Made by a program: the position numbers and the translations under genes. This document shows positions 1-9,671 of a DNA stretch of 64,000 nucleotides, piece after piece (within the stretch, counting starts at the first letter, position 1; each line of letters begins with the position of its first letter). Source of the DNA: Dipteris shenzhenensis (taxonomy: Eukaryota; Polypodiophyta; Polypodiopsida; Gleicheniales); NCBI GenBank assembly GCA_047967505.1, contig CM106539.1; one strand, 5' to 3'. The notes beneath the pieces were generated by a model. It worked only from the letters and a program-made list of their open reading frames with translations, did not search any database and was not told the origin of the DNA.

Positions 1-459
1 GTCGAGATGCGTGAGCCATTTCTGTTCACGCGAGTTAATCGTGTTGATTTGCCCTGTTCGGCTGAAAGTCGAGTCTCTGAGGGGGTGACTGGTTGTACAT
101 AATAAATGCCCCTCCATTTTTCAAAACGGACCCTCTCCCTCCAGTTTTTTCAAAATGGTGACCTCTCCTGTCCTTCCTTCTTGGATTTTAGAATGGAACT
201 TCAGCATTTAAAAGAGTGGCCAATCTCACAAAAAGAAACTCAACGTTACATGATGATTAATACATATCTGCATATATTAGTTGTCATTTTGAAGTCACAT
301 ATTTATAGCACCAAAAAGGGCAAACATCGGAAAGTGCTTTATGGTTTATAATGCCATGGCCCCAAAATAGGGAAGGCCAACAAAAAGCTATAAACTAACT
401 ACATATACTAAGTTGGCAGCAAGGGCCATTACAATAGCTTACAAGAAAAGACCCTAAGC

Positions 460-1560
460 CTAGACATCATCTTTAACATTTAGCAAACGTGAGAAATTCT
501 CAATGGCTCCAGCTATTTGGAATAGCGCCTGATTTCTTTCTCTCTCTACCTCAAGCCGTGCACGGCGGGCCACTCGTACCCCTTCTTCAAATTCCTCTCG
601 CGTACTTTCGATCCGATCGTGTTGCGCTGATATGGCTCTCTCACTCAAATCCTTTTGTTGCTTAAACCGAGAATCCTCCACATTTGAGAAGAACCCTATT
701 ATAGCTGTTTTGTGGTATCCTCGAACTCTTTTTTAACAATGGAAACTCTGCCTGGTCGCTTTCTTTTGTGGTCACTTGTGAAGCATGGCTCATCATCATC
801 AAAATCCTCTTTGGGAGAGGGTGGGAAGAGCTGTGACCTCCATTTTTAGGCTGCACAATTTTTTCTGAAAAATACAACAATTGTAAGGGGTGGGACAGTT
901 TGAAAGACCAAAATCTAAGAAAAAATAGAAAAATAAAACCTACCCAAAGCGAGTGTTGAAGAGTCAATCAAGATATCACCTGGATCTACAATCCGTTCAC
1001 CTCCAAAGGTTGCAGCCATCTTGGAATATAGCTGCATGTCCTCATTCCGAGGCAATCTCGCAACTCAACGCTCATGCTACCCCATTTGCCAATATGAGCT
1101 CCTTCCAAAAGGAATATACAGTTCATAGTCATTGATGACTTTGAATGCACCCCAAATCCTATTCCAATGGTACAAGTGTTGGGGACCAGTCTTGTAAACC
1201 TCTTCCTTCTCGCAAAGCTTGGAGATGAATTCCTACTTTGCATGTTTCTTCTTAATTGACACCATTAATGTCCCTTTGTCCATTAGTCCATCAAGTGTTT
1301 TCTTGGCTTTAATCAAGGTAAAAGTCTCATGCATCGACCAATTAACATTGTCATTGTTAGGAGTGTCATCCACTGAATCAGACATGCCATGGTCTTTTGA
1401 CCCCTCAGCCAAGCCCTGAGTTGCTACAATTTCTGCTGGCTACTCTAGCAAGCGAGCAAGTGGGGGTTGTTGGGGACAACATTGTAGGTTTACGGGCTTG
1501 AGAGCCTTGACTATCCTGCATTACGTTGGGCAGAAGTCCCTAATGAGGAGCAAAGATTGG
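460..1560 (-). pseudogene. trihelix / Myb-SANT-like DNA-binding protein relic, copy 1
   Basis: Read on the minus strand, an interrupted frame from about 1440 to 985 follows the Myb/SANT-like (trihelix) pattern: NWSMHETFTLIKAKKTLD, a short linker, then FISKLCEKEEVYKTGPQ, YHWNRIWGAFKVINDYE and later FGGERIVDPGDILIDSS. A non-coding gap (about 900-970) is followed by a basic stretch with KRKRPGR (possible nuclear signal) and a C-terminal helix rich in E and R (460-681, ending NFSRLLNVKDDV) that could be a coiled coil. In the family, trihelix domains bind GT-type promoter elements in the nucleus. Stops lie inside the domain (about 1231, 1095 and 1085) and before the C-terminal helix, so the copy is dead unless heavily spliced. 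The 5' side is cut by the copia element at 1571. The domain call is fairly sure; the exact subfamily is not. Confidence 0.6.
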
Positions 1561-1570
1561 ACTAACAAGC

Positions 1571-1931
1571 TGAAGAGGTGAGTGGAATAAAAGAGGTGCA
1601 TCATGGCAAGGAGTGAGAACACATGAGATATAGAAATGAGTGTTCCATTGATTGTGAGAGAGGTGACTCTCTCTTATAGAAATGGGAAGAGGGTGACCTA
1701 GATCATAGGCACCTTCCCTACATCAGTGGCAATCAACCCCTACATTAGTGGGACTAGCCTAAATCAAAGGAACCTCCCATGTGGGGGCCTTTGGCTTACA
1801 TCATCACTTAGGTCACACACTAGACACATCATAGCACTAGATGTGCCTCTACAACACACACACACACATGTGACTCCCCTAGATGCACACATGCACCATA
1901 GAGCAAGCCCTTGACCATAGTTATCCCAACA
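1571..1931 (-). repeat. 3' LTR of the gag-only copia element
   Basis: On the minus strand it starts TGTTGGGATAACTATGG and ends CTCTTCA, i.e. TG...CA. It matches 3743-4129 with about ten substitutions and a few small indels, the largest in a CA run. It repeats again at 27936-28296 as part of the long direct repeat. Confidence 0.9.
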
Positions 1932-1942
1932 TACCCCCCCTC
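1932..1942 (-). other. polypurine tract of the gag-only copia element
   Basis: The minus strand reads AGGGGGGGTA immediately before the TGTTGGG start of the 3' LTR. This is the expected place and composition for the plus-strand primer of reverse transcription. Confidence 0.75.
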
Positions 1943-2264
1943 AAGGGTTTGCCTCTTGCAATGTTAAGGATACATCTAGTCTCATAGTTTCTCATGCCAT
2001 CTCATGGTGGTCACACATGGCCATCTCATGGTGGTCAAGGATAAATCTATGTCTAGGATCTCATGCTATAGCAAAGGTGCCCAAGGGTCAAGGTTTACAA
2101 AACTGGGATAGACCAAACACATATCACATGGCCTACATCATATGGTGAGCAGAGGTGATTTACAAAAGACAAAACATATGACATTCTTTTTGGAGTACTA
2201 CTCCAGGCAGAGAACCTCAAAATTTGACCAAGTGATGATAAACAAAAATTCAAAGACAAGTTGC

Positions 2265-2906
2265 TCAAAAGGAAAAGTCCTTGTCTTCTACTACAAAGTT
2301 GAAGGCTTCTTTTGCTGATGAAGTTCTCTCTTCAACCAGATATGCTTCATTTTCCTTGGAGTTGTAGTAGGAGCCATTTCTCTCCTCTTCCAAAAGAGAA
2401 GCTTCAATATCCACCCAGTTAGATGTAAAAGTGTTGCTATACTCTTCATCTAGAAGACTTTTGAGTAAAACTTGTGCACCAAATACCTTTTCAAGTTGCA
2501 CCCAAACTTCATGTGAAGTCTCACACCCATCTATGTGATGAATGCATGAGTCACTAATTCAAAATGCTGTGATGGCAAGGACCTTTTCATATTGGACTAT
2601 CCATTGTACTTCCCTTTTTTTCAGGATGGTGAACTTCTTGTTCTCCATAATCTTCTTGAAGTGTCCAAGTTTTATCTTGATACCACAACATATCATCTTG
2701 ATCATGTCACATCTAAGCTCACATCTAAGCTCATCACTTAATACAATCTTTTTAGACATCAAGGTCAGGGTAGAGCACCCAATGAAAAGTGATGATTTTC
2801 TATGTATGTCACTTATGAACAAGTAAATACCTTTGGGCAACTCCTTCACCTTCTGAAGACATGATATTGAGTAGGTCTTACCAGTTGATATATCATTCAA
2901 GGGCAA
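2265..2906 (-). pseudogene. copia-type gag (UBN2-like) relic
   Basis: Minus-strand reading from 2906 to 2265 gives two frame-compatible blocks. The first ends ...REVQWIVQYEKVLAITAF; the second continues after a stop as ISDSCIHHIDGC, TSHEVWVQLEKVFG. The pattern W-x6-A-x5-S-x-D-x2-I-x2-I-x4-T-x-x-E-x-W-x2-L is that of the copia gag family (UBN2/Retrotran_gag), which forms the capsid of virus-like particles. A stop codon at about 2559 splits it. No CCHC zinc knuckle is seen downstream, where the frame ends in an E-rich tail. The long direct repeat breaks at 2363 inside this region. Confidence 0.6.
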
Positions 2907-3724
2907 TGTCTATACTCTTACAACTAGTATCTCTCAACACAAGTCACCTATCTTCAAAATGATAACTATCCCTTTGCAAATGGCACTCAAACATAGACAA
3001 TGTAAACATCATCACCATAAATGACAAGTACCATGACACTTGTGGAGTCCATTTCGGAGCCAATACTTAGTCAAACAGAGATCTATTAGTGTAGCTAGCT
3101 AAAACAGATATAGAATAAAATTTTTGACTGGTAAACCTCTGGGATGGTCAAAGTTTGACCATATTTTGACTGTTTCCCCCAAATTGAACAATCTGAAGCT
3201 AGAGGGTGCAATTGAGGCTGTAGAGAAGGGCATTCAAGGGATTTTTAGAGACAAATGAAAGGCCTAACATCAGAGAAGATCCTCAGGATAGGATAGGTGA
3301 AAAAACGGGTTGCATTGTCTGTGGGAATCCCGCCTTTTTCGATTGGTCTTTTGCTCTGTTCTCAACATTCTATGGACCATTGTCCACCAAAATTCATCAG
3401 CACATTCCCAAGAGTGTCGACCAACATGTCCTTAGAGGAATTGACGAGATATGGCTCCAACAAGAGGCTGAATTGTGTGAAACTTCATCGAGCAGTCTGA
3501 GTGTCGGCATGGGCAGCAGAAGTCTAATTGCGCAAATCTCAACAGTGAAGACATGCGCCTTAACTAGATAAAGCTATAGCATGAAGCGTTCTAAAAGGTA
3601 ACGATCGGATGTTGAGATATGGCACCTCCAATGGTTAGGCCATAAGAGAGCTCAAACAAAATGAAGGTGATGAAGAATATGAAATCTTGGGTTCTAGGTG
3701 ACTCTAGGAGCTAGGTAGGATCGA
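2907..3724 (-). other. 5' leader of the gag-only copia element, no recognised gene
   Basis: About 0.8 kb between PBS and gag with no convincing frame. A short minus-strand stretch near 3000-3045 reads MVLVIYGDDVYIV, which resembles the copia RT catalytic YVDD block, but it is too short and isolated to call a domain. Confidence 0.4.
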
Positions 3725-3740
3725 CCTTGCTCTGATACCA
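3725..3740 (-). other. primer binding site, initiator tRNA-Met type
   Basis: Minus strand TGGTATCAGAGCAAGG, two bases downstream of the 5' LTR end. TGGTATCAGAGC is the standard plant copia PBS complementary to the 3' end of initiator tRNA-Met. Confidence 0.9.
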
Positions 3741-3742
3741 AA

Positions 3743-4129
3743 TGAAGAGGTGAGTGGGATAGAAGAGGTGCATCATGGCAAGGAGTGAGAACACATGAGA
3801 TATAGAAATGAGTGTTCCATTGATTGTGAGAGAGGTGGCTCTCTCTTATAGAAATGGGAAGAGGGTGGCCTAGATCATCATAGGCACCTTCCCTACATCA
3901 GTGTGGGCAATCAGCCCCTACATCAGTGGGATTGGCCTAAATCAAAGAAACCTCCCATGTGGGGGCCTTTGGCTTACATCATCACTTAGGTCACACACTA
4001 GACACATCATAGCACTAGATGTGCCTCTACAACACACACACACACACGCACACACACACACACAGAGGTGACTCCCCTAGATGCACACATGCACCATAGA
4101 GCAAGCCCTTGACCATAGTTATCCCAACA
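3743..4129 (-). repeat. 5' LTR of the gag-only copia element
   Basis: Pairs with 1571-1931. It has TG...CA ends on the minus strand and a longer (CA)n tract than the 3' LTR. The divergence between the two LTRs is visibly larger than that between the two long-direct-repeat copies, so insertion predates the duplication. Confidence 0.9.
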
Positions 4130-4207
4130 CAAACCACCACAAATTGCTCTCCTCCCTCCCTCCGGTTGGAGTTATGTAAGCAGCATTAAAATTGTAGGAC
4201 CCATAAC
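4130..4207 (-). pseudogene. possible displaced 5' coding piece of the trihelix relic
   Basis: Directly outside the copia 5' LTR the minus strand reads NFNAAYITPTGG then ESNLWWF, and across the element (from 1570) a frame continues LLVQSLLLIRDFCP. Removing the element and one target copy would join two open, protein-like stretches, so the element may have landed in the 5' part of the trihelix gene. The homology of this leader to a known protein is not established. Confidence 0.3.
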
Positions 4208-4253
4208 TTGGTCCAGAATCCTCTCTCTCTCTCTCTCTCATAACTTGGTCTAG

Positions 4254-4307
<54 letters not shown>

Positions 4308-4375
4308 TCCCCCCTCCCCCCTCCCCCTCCCCCTTCCCTCTCTCTCTCTCACCCTACCCCCTTCCCTCTATCCCC
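4208..4375 (+). repeat. (CT)n microsatellite and C-rich tract
   Basis: Two blocks of pure CT dinucleotides separated by a repeated ATAACTTGGTC(C/T)AGAATCCT phrase, followed by CCCCCT-rich DNA. The phrase duplication shows slippage-type expansion. Minus-strand RE-repeat frames here are artefacts. Confidence 0.95.
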
Positions 4376-4379
4376 CCTA

Positions 4380-4645
4380 AATACCTTTCCAAAAACAATT
4401 AATATATTAACAAGATGGAACTAAATAAAAAACCATTTAGAACACAAAATAAACAACAGCAGCAAGATGGAATGACAACAAAGGCTCTGAATAAAAAATA
4501 GCTAGCCCATTAATCATAGCATCCCATTTATCACAGCATCCCATTTATCACAACAACCCATTAATCACATAGCATCCCATTTATCACAATAGCCAGCCTT
4601 CTTGATAGGGGCAGTAAACCCAACAAAAAACTCCCAAAGTTGCAG
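4380..4645 (+). other. AT-rich non-coding stretch with a short tandem phrase
   Basis: No gene seen. A phrase close to AGCATCCCATTTATCAC recurs about four times between 4510 and 4590. Confidence 0.6.
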
Positions 4646-5348
4646 TCACATTAGATAACAGAGCATCTTAGTCCAAAAAGCAAAGAGGTAAATACGAGAC
4701 CCATTACTAGGGGTAGCCCCAAAATACAAAACTGATCCTAAACTTGCAACAATGCACCTATGGTAGAGACAATCCCAAGGTGTAGATGCATGAATACCAC
4801 AGAGACGTTTTTTTGCGGTGTTAGACGATTTCTTCAGAGGTTTCTTCACAATTGCGGTAGTAGATGCAAATGAGCTCTTCATAGGCCCCTCCACATGTTC
4901 CTTTAGTGAGTCAGTCAGATTCACAGCCTGGCACCGCTAGATTCGTAATGCCCAACATGAAAGGGGGAGTGCGTGCCGAATGTTTCATAGGGGGCAGAGG
5001 GGTGTGATCGGCCTGGACACGCTTGCCAAACGGAGGGGATGAGAACAAAACTTCGGCATAAGAGCAAGTAGGTAATGAAATGACCTCCAATTGGGAGGAA
5101 GGGACGAACTCAAGGTCAGGGTCGGTGTCCAACGGAGATTCATTGAGGTCGAGAGCTTTGAAACGAGACATGGCGGTGAACAAGGAAGGGGAGATGGAAG
5201 CAGACTTGCAGAACTCTCCAAAGACCAGCTTGTCGAAACGGAGCAGCAGCAGAACCATTAAAAAGACTAGAGACAACAGACGATGACGAAATATCACAAG
5301 CAAGCCATGAATGTTGTGGGCAGCAAAACGCGGCGAAGCACCATCCAC
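4646..5348 (-). CDS. unrecognised overlapping ORF pair, protein-like composition
   Basis: Two minus-strand frames (5348-4911 and 4924-4646) overlap by 14 bases and could be one coding region with a frameshift. An internal Met starts MSRFKALDLNESPLDTD, followed by LEFVPSSQLEV and SYAEVLFSSPPFG. The second frame continues LTDSLKEHVEGPM and a Lys/Ser-rich segment, then STPWDCLYHRCIVASLGSV. DLNESP matches the plant EAR repressor motif DLNxxP, but one six-residue match is weak. The N-terminal layout could equally be a LINE ORF1 (a LINE EN relic lies at 41 kb). I do not recognise the family. The start and any function are unknown. Confidence 0.3.
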
Positions 5349-5985
5349 CGTGGTCGTGGAGCAGATGGGATCCGTAGATTGTGCACGGCAAACGGCACGA
5401 CAAAGTCAACTGGAGAGTAATAGCACGCCAAAGTGATGGAGGGGAGAATGGACCAGAGGGAGAAGGTTGGAGGGGGGGAGAGGCTTGAAGGGAGACAAGG
5501 TCGGAAGGGGGGAGAGGCTTGAAGGGAGAAGGTCGGAGGGGGGGGAGAGGCTGGCACCACAAAGAGGGACTCGTCTCGCAGGTGAGGGAGACTCGCGGAG
5601 GAGGACTCTCGTAGTAGAAGTGAGCTCTCCCCCGCAGAGGGAGAGAGAGAGGTTCACTGCTGCTGCAGAGGGCGTGAGGAAGAAGATGCCTTGAACCCTG
5701 TAATGGAGGGGGTAGGTGGAGAGCACATGGGCTCTCACCAACCTTGGCCACGTGGAGGCGAAAATCGGCAATTGTCAGTCGATGGCGGTGATGACTAGCT
5801 GTTGCCAGTCATCGAGTGATGCATGCATGGGTGCAAGAAATGGCACCCCCATATTTCGGGCTGCCCATCGGGCACTGAGGGCGCATTCCCTCGCCTCCCC
5901 CATTTCGACACGTGGATAAAATCTACGCGCCACCAATGCCACTCCAAGTGCAGCGTGTGCACTAAGCCTTAGAGCTTTGCAATCT
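5349..5985 (+). other. purine-rich non-coding stretch upstream of chitinase 3' half
   Basis: 5450-5560 is GA/GGGG-rich with the phrase GGAGAGGCTTGAAGGGAGA repeated three times. Several overlapping frames are open on both strands only because of this composition. No supported gene. Confidence 0.5.
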
Positions 5986-5989
5986 GGGG

Positions 5990-6394
5990 GCAACGAAATC
6001 CAACACGGCGAGGTTGTATTTGAGCGCAGCTCTGCAGTGCCCTTATTTGGATGAATGGGACGGGCCTAGGCAAGGGATTGCATTGCAGACAAGTCTCTTC
6101 GACTACGTGTGGGTCCAGTTTTACAACAACGAAGGGTGCCAATATACTCCAGGTGAGAGCCTCTCCAGCACGGCTTTCAAGGCTTGGAAGCAGTGGACGT
6201 CCAGCAGCTACAAAGTAGGCAAGGTGTTGCTGGTTCTTCCTGCATCTTTGGACGCAACCACTGACTCTGTTTCTACCAAAACCGGCTATATTCCTACAGA
6301 CGTGCTCATCAAAGACATGTTTTGACAACTTAAGATGTCGCCAAAATACAGTGGCGTTATGCTCTGGTCTTACTACCATGACCTCAGTTCATAA
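5990..6394 (+). pseudogene. class III chitinase (GH18), C-terminal half
   Basis: Plus-strand frame reading LYLSAALQCPYLDEWDG, TSLFDYVWVQFYNNEGCQY, KAWKQWTSS, KVGKVLLVLPAS, GYIPTDVLIKDMF and, after an in-frame TGA at 6324, QLKMSPKYSGVMLWSYYHDL ending at TAA 6392-6394. These are the successive conserved blocks of plant class III endochitinases (FDYVWVQFYNN, LPA, PKYGGVMLWS), secreted or vacuolar enzymes that hydrolyse chitin/chito-oligosaccharides. It starts just after the position where the other half (25766-26350) stops, only about ten residues short of overlap. A stop codon and the missing N-terminus make it a relic. Family call very sure. Confidence 0.9.
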
Positions 6395-6443
6395 GGGAAG
6401 CTCTTCACCTTACAATGCTGCTATCACGCCGCATGTATAGTTT

Positions 6444-6557
6444 TAATATCAACCTGCAACCACAAGCTACCTCTCCAAAATAATGGCTCTCGTGTACTGT
6501 TAATATCAACCTGCAACCACAAGCTGGCTCTCCAAAATAATTGGGAGGGTTTTTTCA
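6444..6557 (+). repeat. 57-bp tandem duplication
   Basis: TAATATCAACCTGCAACCAC begins at 6444 and again at 6501, followed in both by AAGCT and CTCTCCAAAATAAT. Two copies only. Confidence 0.85.
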
Positions 6558-8221
6558 CGTTAGGGGTACCTATTTGGTGTTTTATTCTATTGTTATCAAG
6601 CTGGCAGTGCTCACAAAAACCTCCCGTTAGTGTAAAAAATACCAAAATCGAAAAATACGATTATAAAATGATATTACTTTTCTACTTAAAGGTTCAAATG
6701 ACGGGCTAAACTTTATTCTAAAAGGCACACACGAAAATAGACCTTAATTAAAAGGTTCCCGTATAAATAGTCTTTAAAATAAAGGGTAAGCCTCCAACGT
6801 GCCTTTATTAAATTATGTATAAGTCTAATATATTTATATAAAGTCATAAGATGTTAAGCACAGCTGCACAAATTAGCTGCACAAATTAGCCATGGTTCCA
6901 TAGTCAAGTTTGTCTCAAACTGAGGTCGAGTCATAGAGTGACCAACCCCCTTTGGCCTGTCGCCTCCAAGACTCAATTTTCTTTTCTCGGAGTGAAACAC
7001 ACACAAGATTGTCTTTTTCGCGTGGGGATGCCGCTATCTCAACAAATTCGGGAACTAGCGTTTCATCATCCCGAGCTATAGGAGGTATGCACTTGTCTCG
7101 TTAACAAAAAGATCTTTGTTCACTCGAATGGTCAAGCGAGACCTGACGTTGTGCAATGTGCTTCATTTTTGCAAGGTTCGTGAGGGACCTGGAGGATTGT
7201 TACTGCTAGGGCATCGATGGCGAAGGCGTGACACACACAAACCAGGTTGGTTCTTTAATTCAAGCAAGCGTATGCTCTGTATGTTGTGATGTTTGATGAG
7301 TTTAGGTTTGTGGGATGATGAGAGCGATAGAATCCCCGTCTTTGGATCCTACAACCAGCGGATGTGGATGGATCGCTGGAAGAATATGGGCGATTGAGGC
7401 ATTGAGCTTTGTGGATCGATGTAGAGTGATTTGTTTTGCGAAGTGTCGTTCTTTCTTTAGCTGCATCGCAATGGAGGTGGGAGGTGCTAGTAGCTACAGG
7501 GATTGACATCTGACGAAGTGCATTCCTCCGAGACCATTACGAGCTCTTGCACTGTGAAGGATCTGTGATTTTTAGCATGAGCCATGACTTAAGAGACTCG
7601 AATGCCTTCTTGGGATCATGCTCCTCCTCCACTATACCGGCCGAGACCATAGCTGAGAGCTCCTCCTTGAGAGGCCCTTTGTCGGCCGCATGTGTTTGTA
7701 ATTGATAAGAACCTCTTGTGCTTGCTTTCTCGTTGCCATAGGACGGAATAATCGGAAGATGTCAGATTTGTGGGGATGACGAATATGCTTTTCGAATTTT
7801 CTGATGGAACGTCTTGTTTGTTGGACTTTATGTGGCTTCCCAAATTGGGTCACGGGTGTTGGAATTGTTTGATGATTGACGGAATTCTTCAGGGTGCTGC
7901 TTCAGGGCCGTTACGCACTGCGCAGGCCTCAAGACTACAGGGTCGCGACTCGCCCTTATGGCCATGCCCTCGATAGATACCCCTTCGGTGAAGATCGTCA
8001 AGCCTCTCGTTTGAAGCCCTTCATAAAAATCATTAATATGCCTACAAGGTATACTCTAGACGTGGACTTAAGAATATCGTGAGTTGTGACCTCCGAAAGC
8101 TAGATAGAGGGTAGAAACAAGAAAGAAAACAATAGCTATTTTGGACTAGAGATTCAAGAATTGATTGCATTTCTTAAAGCTCTGATTTAGGCCTGGTCTT
8201 TAGGTCCTTGTTTTGTTGGTT
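6558..8221 (+). other. 1.7 kb without recognisable gene
   Basis: AT-rich to about 6850, then mixed composition. Open frames are short and on both strands, without motifs I recognise. No repeat shared with the rest of the window was noticed. Confidence 0.5.
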
Positions 8222-8393
8222 TGTTGTTTGGTATCACTCAAAGTTGTATCGCTAGTTGTTTATGCAATGCTGAAGTGCATGCTATGAGTGGTGAAAGGTT
8301 AAGAGATTGTTGTTTGGTATCACTCAAAGTTGTATCGCTAGTTGTTTATGCAATGCTGAAGTGCATGCTATGAGTGGTGAAAGGTTAAGAGAT
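8222..8393 (+). repeat. 86-bp tandem duplication
   Basis: TTGTTTGGTATCACTCAAAG recurs with an 86-bp period. The two units appear identical through GGTTAAGAGATT, so the duplication is recent. Confidence 0.95.
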
Positions 8394-9304
8394 TTTCCTG
8401 GGGGTGTTGAGGCTGGCATTGACATTTGATGGGCCTTTTTTAGGGCTGTAAACCTAGATTTTTAATGGGCATCATTAAGCGATATCAAGTGGTCTTGTTT
8501 TGCCAAAAAAGAAAAAAAGAGTTATTTAGATTCCACCCGATGCCACTCTTTATGTCTCTCAGCATCAGCTGCTCTGCCCACCAGCATATAGAAGTGCATG
8601 TGATTAGGAAGCATACAAGCAGTAGTGCAAATTGGGCTTCCTAAGACAAGAAGGGTGATATAGAAGTCTAGAGAAATGATGCCCTTAGGATCTTGGCATA
8701 GCATGGGATGCCTTGACATTTGGATAATTCGATGATAAAGCTTCTATGCACAGATTTCAAAGCTAGGACTGATTAGGTCGAAGCAGGGAGAATCAATCTC
8801 CGTGGTTCTTTATGGGATCTCCTTGTATGGATATCTACAATGTATATATTAGAGTTCGAAGAGTACTTCTAATTTGTGTTATGAGAGGTGATGTTAAGCA
8901 ACAACTAAAAGCACACCAAGTGGCCTTTGGCAGTATCAATCCTCACAAAATGCACATGTGCGTGTGTGTGAGAGAGAGAGAGAGAGTTTGTAGTGGGACT
9001 TCAAGACAGATTGTTGGCACTTTTATTTCTGAATCTATGGTGCAATAGCAGAAACCTCTTTCACAAAACAAATTGCTGTTGTATCTTATAGAAACATGTT
9101 TTAGGTTTTATTTTAATTGTCTCTTTCTTGGATGTGAATGTTAATTGTTGGTTGCTATCAATGTTTGCAAATGTTTGCTGAACAGCTAATCTGAAGTAGG
9201 TGTGGCAGCCTATGCTCAACTGTAGTCTCCTTGGATTAAGATTGTAGTCTTTGGAGTAGAGTGGAGTTTGGACAACTGTGATAAGGATCTTCAAAGTGGT
9301 ATAT
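8394..9304 (+). other. non-coding, A-rich tail and (GA)n microsatellite
   Basis: 8500-8520 is an A-rich run (CCAAAAAAGAAAAAAAG) that could be the 3' tail of a LINE or SINE ending there; I could not identify a body for it. A (GT)n(GA)n tract lies at 8955-8990. No gene seen. Confidence 0.4.
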
Positions 9305-9554
9305 TAACTTATATTTCTGTATGCTCTATTTTCTTGGGGGAGGGTGAAAAGAGAAGAAAATCCATATTAAGTAGGGTTTGAACTTTGGAATATACTTTCT
9401 TGGAATCCACTATTTGCATGACATGTCGAATATGACTAGACGTAATATGAGGGTCACCTTTGTTACATCCTCATTATGGCTAACAACCTTGTGTGTCCCA
9501 TACCATGGTGGTTCACCCAAATAGAATAGCTTAGTCCCGTGCATCCTAGAATCA

Positions 9555-9604
<50 letters not shown>

Positions 9605-9671
9605 CCATTTAGATTGGTTTCTATTTGTTTATAGATAGTTAAGGCTTCCCGTTAAAGGTCTCTATTTCATT

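Larger units (their letters stand above)
1..2363 (+). repeat. long direct repeat, copy 1 (truncated by window start)
   Basis: The sequence from base 1 to about 2363 is repeated almost base for base at 26366-28728 at a constant offset of 26365. By eye I count a few dozen single-base differences and no large gap, so identity is roughly 98-99%. The block carries the trihelix relic, the 3' LTR and the first part of the interior of the gag-only copia element. The right end falls inside the copia gag. The left end is cut by the window, so the unit may be longer and may include the chitinase 5' half seen just left of copy 2. Confidence 0.95.
1571..4129 (-). mobile_element. small gag-only Ty1/copia element (TR-GAG-like), complete ends
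   Basis: A 2.56-kb element on the minus strand with two similar LTRs (361 and 387 bp), a PBS complementary to initiator tRNA-Met next to the 5' LTR, a purine tract next to the 3' LTR, and an interior of only 1.8 kb. The only recognisable protein is a copia-type gag relic; no protease, integrase or complete RT is present. Flanking five-base repeats CAAGC (1566-1570) and CAAAC (4130-4134) look like a decayed target-site duplication. Non-autonomous elements with gag only (TR-GAG) are known in plants and depend on other copia elements. Part of it is duplicated at 27936-28728. Confidence 0.8.

Noticed and set aside
3000-3045. Copia RT catalytic block (VIYGDDVYIV) on the minus strand
   Set aside because: A single 13-residue resemblance with no neighbouring RT motifs.
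4985-5221. EAR repressor protein based on DLNESP
   Set aside because: A six-residue match alone does not support a transcription factor; kept only as an unrecognised ORF.
5140-5771. 203- and 121-codon minus frames rich in Pro/Ser/Leu
   Set aside because: They overlap each other and GA-rich phrase repeats; no domain or consistent frame.
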